Shown here in pieces: positions 7,399 to 8,845 of a stretch of 8,845 nt of DNA. The position numbers were made by a program, and so were the translations under genes. This DNA comes from Thermoanaerobaculales bacterium (GTDB taxonomy: Bacteria > Acidobacteriota > Thermoanaerobaculia > Thermoanaerobaculales > Sulfomarinibacteraceae), in the NCBI GenBank assembly GCA_029938595.1, contig JAOZUP010000153.1, positions 1 through 8,845 of the forward strand, read 5' to 3'. Positions within the stretch are counted from its first letter, which is position 1, and every line of letters begins with the position of its first letter. The notes under the pieces are model-generated. The model made no database searches, was not told the origin of the DNA, and worked only from the letters and a program-made list of their open reading frames with translations.

Positions 7399-7404
7399 AT
7401 GAAC

Positions 7405-8820
7405 ATGCTGCGGTTCGCGCTCAACGATGGATTGGTGGAGGTCGAGGCCAGTTCCGGTCTGCCTACACTCGATTACCTGCGCGACGAGGCCGGGCTGACT
7501 GGGGTCAAACACGCCTGCCGCGAAGGCGACTGCGGATCGTGCGTGGTGCTCCTCGGGCAACCGGAAAACGGCGCGATGAGGTACCGGGCGGTCACCTCGT
7601 GCCTGCTGCCGATCGGCGCCCTCGACCGCCACCACGTGGTGACGATCGAGGGGCTCAACCGCCGAAACCTCACCCCTTTCCAGAGTGCGCTCGACGCAGA
7701 GGGCGCGTCGCAGTGCGGATTCTGTACCCCGGGTTTCGTGGTTTCTTTCGCGGGGTTTCTGCTCACAGCAGAGCGATGGGACGAGCAGGCCGCAATCGAG
7801 GCAGTCGCCGGGAACATCTGCCGCTGCACCGGCTATGCCTCGATCATCCGCGCCATGGCATCGACCCTCGATCGCATTCGCAACCGGATCGATCCTGCGG
7901 AACCACGCATTCCGGCGTTAGTCCGCAAGACCCTCCTGCCCGAGTACTTCCTCGGCATTCCCGATCTGCTGGCGAACCTCGGTCCGGCGCCATCGAAGAA
8001 GTTTCCCTCGCCTTCACAGGTGATGGTCTCCGGTGGCACCGATCTCTATGTCCAGCGGCTTGACGAGCTCGTCACGAGTGACGTCTTCGTGTTGCCGCCG
8101 TCGGTCGAAACACCGATCCGGGTCGACGACATCCACATCTATCTGGCTGGAGCCGCGACCGCCGAGGACATGAAGACATCGGGAGTTCTGGCGGAGAGGA
8201 TCGGCGCCATCGACCGCGCCATGTCGCTGATGGGTTCGCTGCCGATCCGCCATCGAGCAACCATCGCCGGGAACATCGTTAACGCCTCGCCGATCGGCGA
8301 CATGACCGTCATCCTCCTCGCTCTCGACGCCGAGATCGGCCTCATCGTCGAAGATACCCGGCGGTCTCTGCCCCTGCGTGATTTCTTCCTCGGTTACAAG
8401 GAGCTCGACCTGCGCCCGGGCGAAATGGTGGAATGGGTGCGCATTACCGCCCCCGGAGATGCGGCCGTCTTCAACTTCGAGAAAATCAGCAAGCGTACGC
8501 ACCTCGATATCGCGAGCGTCAACACCGCCGCCTCGCTCCGGCTCGATAGGGGACGGATAGCGCACGCCTGCCTCGCCGCCGGCGGGGTGGCGCCGATCCC
8601 GATGCAGCTGCCGCAGACCGCCGACTATCTGTGCGGCCGGGAACCGACCGCTGAAACCGCGATTATGGCCGCCGATGTCGCCCGCTCAGAGATCACGCCG
8701 ATATCCGACGTCCGCGGCTCGGCCGAATACAAGCGCCTGTTGCTCGGTCAGCTGATCCTCGCCCACTTCAACGTTCTTTTCGACGTCGAGGAAGGCCTCG
8801 TGAAAGAGGCCACCGCATGA
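7405..8820 (+). CDS. xdhA: Xanthine dehydrogenase small subunit (2Fe-2S and FAD domains)
   Basis: The electron-transfer subunit of a molybdenum hydroxylase that oxidises hypoxanthine/xanthine to urate; it passes electrons from the Mo centre through two 2Fe-2S clusters to FAD and then NAD+. It has 471 residues from ATG 7405. The N-terminal ferredoxin fold has Cys38, 43, 46 and 66. The helical second cluster domain has Cys104, 107, 139 and 141 (CGFC and CRC patterns), so all eight ligands are present. The FAD-binding domain has SGGTDLYV (209-216) and GNIVNASPIGDM (289-300), and FFLGYKELDLRPGE matches the family's F-F-x-G-Y-R region. A C-terminal CO-dehydrogenase-flavoprotein-type domain follows (~355-460). 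Fusion of Fe-S and FAD modules in this order is the bacterial XdhA layout, unlike CO dehydrogenase, where they are separate. The stop overlaps the next start (ATGA). Purine substrate is inferred; related hydroxylases on other heterocycles remain possible. ATG 7399 is the alternative start. Confidence 0.92.
   Translation: MLRFALNDGLVEVEASSGLPTLDYLRDEAGLTGVKHACREGDCGSCVVLLGQPENGAMRYRAVTSCLLPIGALDRHHVVTIEGLNRRNLTPFQSALDAEGASQCGFCTPGFVVSFAGFLLTAERWDEQAAIEAVAGNICRCTGYASIIRAMASTLDRIRNRIDPAEPRIPALVRKTLLPEYFLGIPDLLANLGPAPSKKFPSPSQVMVSGGTDLYVQRLDELVTSDVFVLPPSVETPIRVDDIHIYLAGAATAEDMKTSGVLAERIGAIDRAMSLMGSLPIRHRATIAGNIVNASPIGDMTVILLALDAEIGLIVEDTRRSLPLRDFFLGYKELDLRPGEMVEWVRITAPGDAAVFNFEKISKRTHLDIASVNTAASLRLDRGRIAHACLAAGGVAPIPMQLPQTADYLCGREPTAETAIMAADVARSEITPISDVRGSAEYKRLLLGQLILAHFNVLFDVEEGLVKEATA
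8805..8809 (+). promoter_or_regulatory. Ribosome binding site for the next gene, inside the xdhA end
   Basis: AGAGG lies seven bases before the ATG at 8817, within the last codons of the small subunit gene. This supports the ATGA overlap as a real translational coupling point. Confidence 0.6.
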
Positions 8821-8845
8821 GCAACCGCGAGATCGCCCCCCACAC
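8817..8845 (+). CDS. xdhB: Start of the next gene, probably xanthine dehydrogenase molybdenum subunit (3'-partial)
   Basis: Only nine full codons are visible (MSNREIAPH), too few to identify the protein directly. The ATGA overlap with the xdhA stop, a well-placed ribosome binding site and the usual xdhA-xdhB order in bacteria point to the large Mo-cofactor subunit. Such subunits often have a Pro-His pair near their start (as in P-H-x-S-A), and the visible PH fits. The identity is an inference from context. Confidence 0.6.

Noticed and set aside
7114..7404. Upstream extension of the xdhA reading frame into the GGDEF-EAL gene
   Set aside because: The extension translates the upstream gene in the wrong frame, while the ferredoxin-like domain begins right at ATG 7405, which has a suitable ribosome binding site.

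Overview
The window is GC-rich, densely coding DNA with every gene on the + strand. It most resembles the chromosome of a free-living, probably Gram-negative bacterium. Short degenerate repeats of the AATTAGG, CACAGAGA and AAATTCG types, which I associate with environmental high-GC lineages such as Acidobacteriota, occur here. That lineage guess is an inference from style and no marker gene confirms it.

Layout. (1) Positions 1-3063: most of an error-prone DNA polymerase III alpha-type polymerase (DnaE2/ImuC). Its reading frame runs open to the left window edge, so the N-terminal part of its PHP domain lies upstream. A heptamer-based inverted repeat (about 11-117) lies inside this open frame, apparently in a PHP-domain surface loop. 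(2) Positions 3064-3615: a 552-base gap without a credible gene. It holds a large imperfect inverted repeat, two arms of about 155 bases each made of three modules in mirrored order, around a 185-base unique core with three small hairpins. A separate AAATTCG heptamer tract follows. (3) Positions 3616-5058: an intact 12-TM-type carrier of the YfcC/DcuC family. (4) Positions 5226-7367: a membrane-anchored GAF-GGDEF-EAL cyclic-di-GMP protein with a degenerate GADEF cyclase motif, a preserved RxxD inhibitory site and a complete set of EAL phosphodiesterase residues. (5) Positions 7405-8820: the small subunit of a xanthine dehydrogenase-type molybdenum hydroxylase (2Fe-2S plus FAD domains). It is followed with an ATGA overlap by the first codons of the next gene, probably the molybdenum subunit.

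How the genes relate. The xdh pair is clearly translationally coupled. The c-di-GMP gene ends only 37 bases before xdhA with no visible terminator, so these three may share a transcript. The polymerase and the carrier look unrelated to each other and are separated by the repeat structure. The most unusual material is repeat-based: one repeat inside the polymerase reading frame and a mirrored three-module repeat immediately after it. I saw no obvious new multi-gene system.
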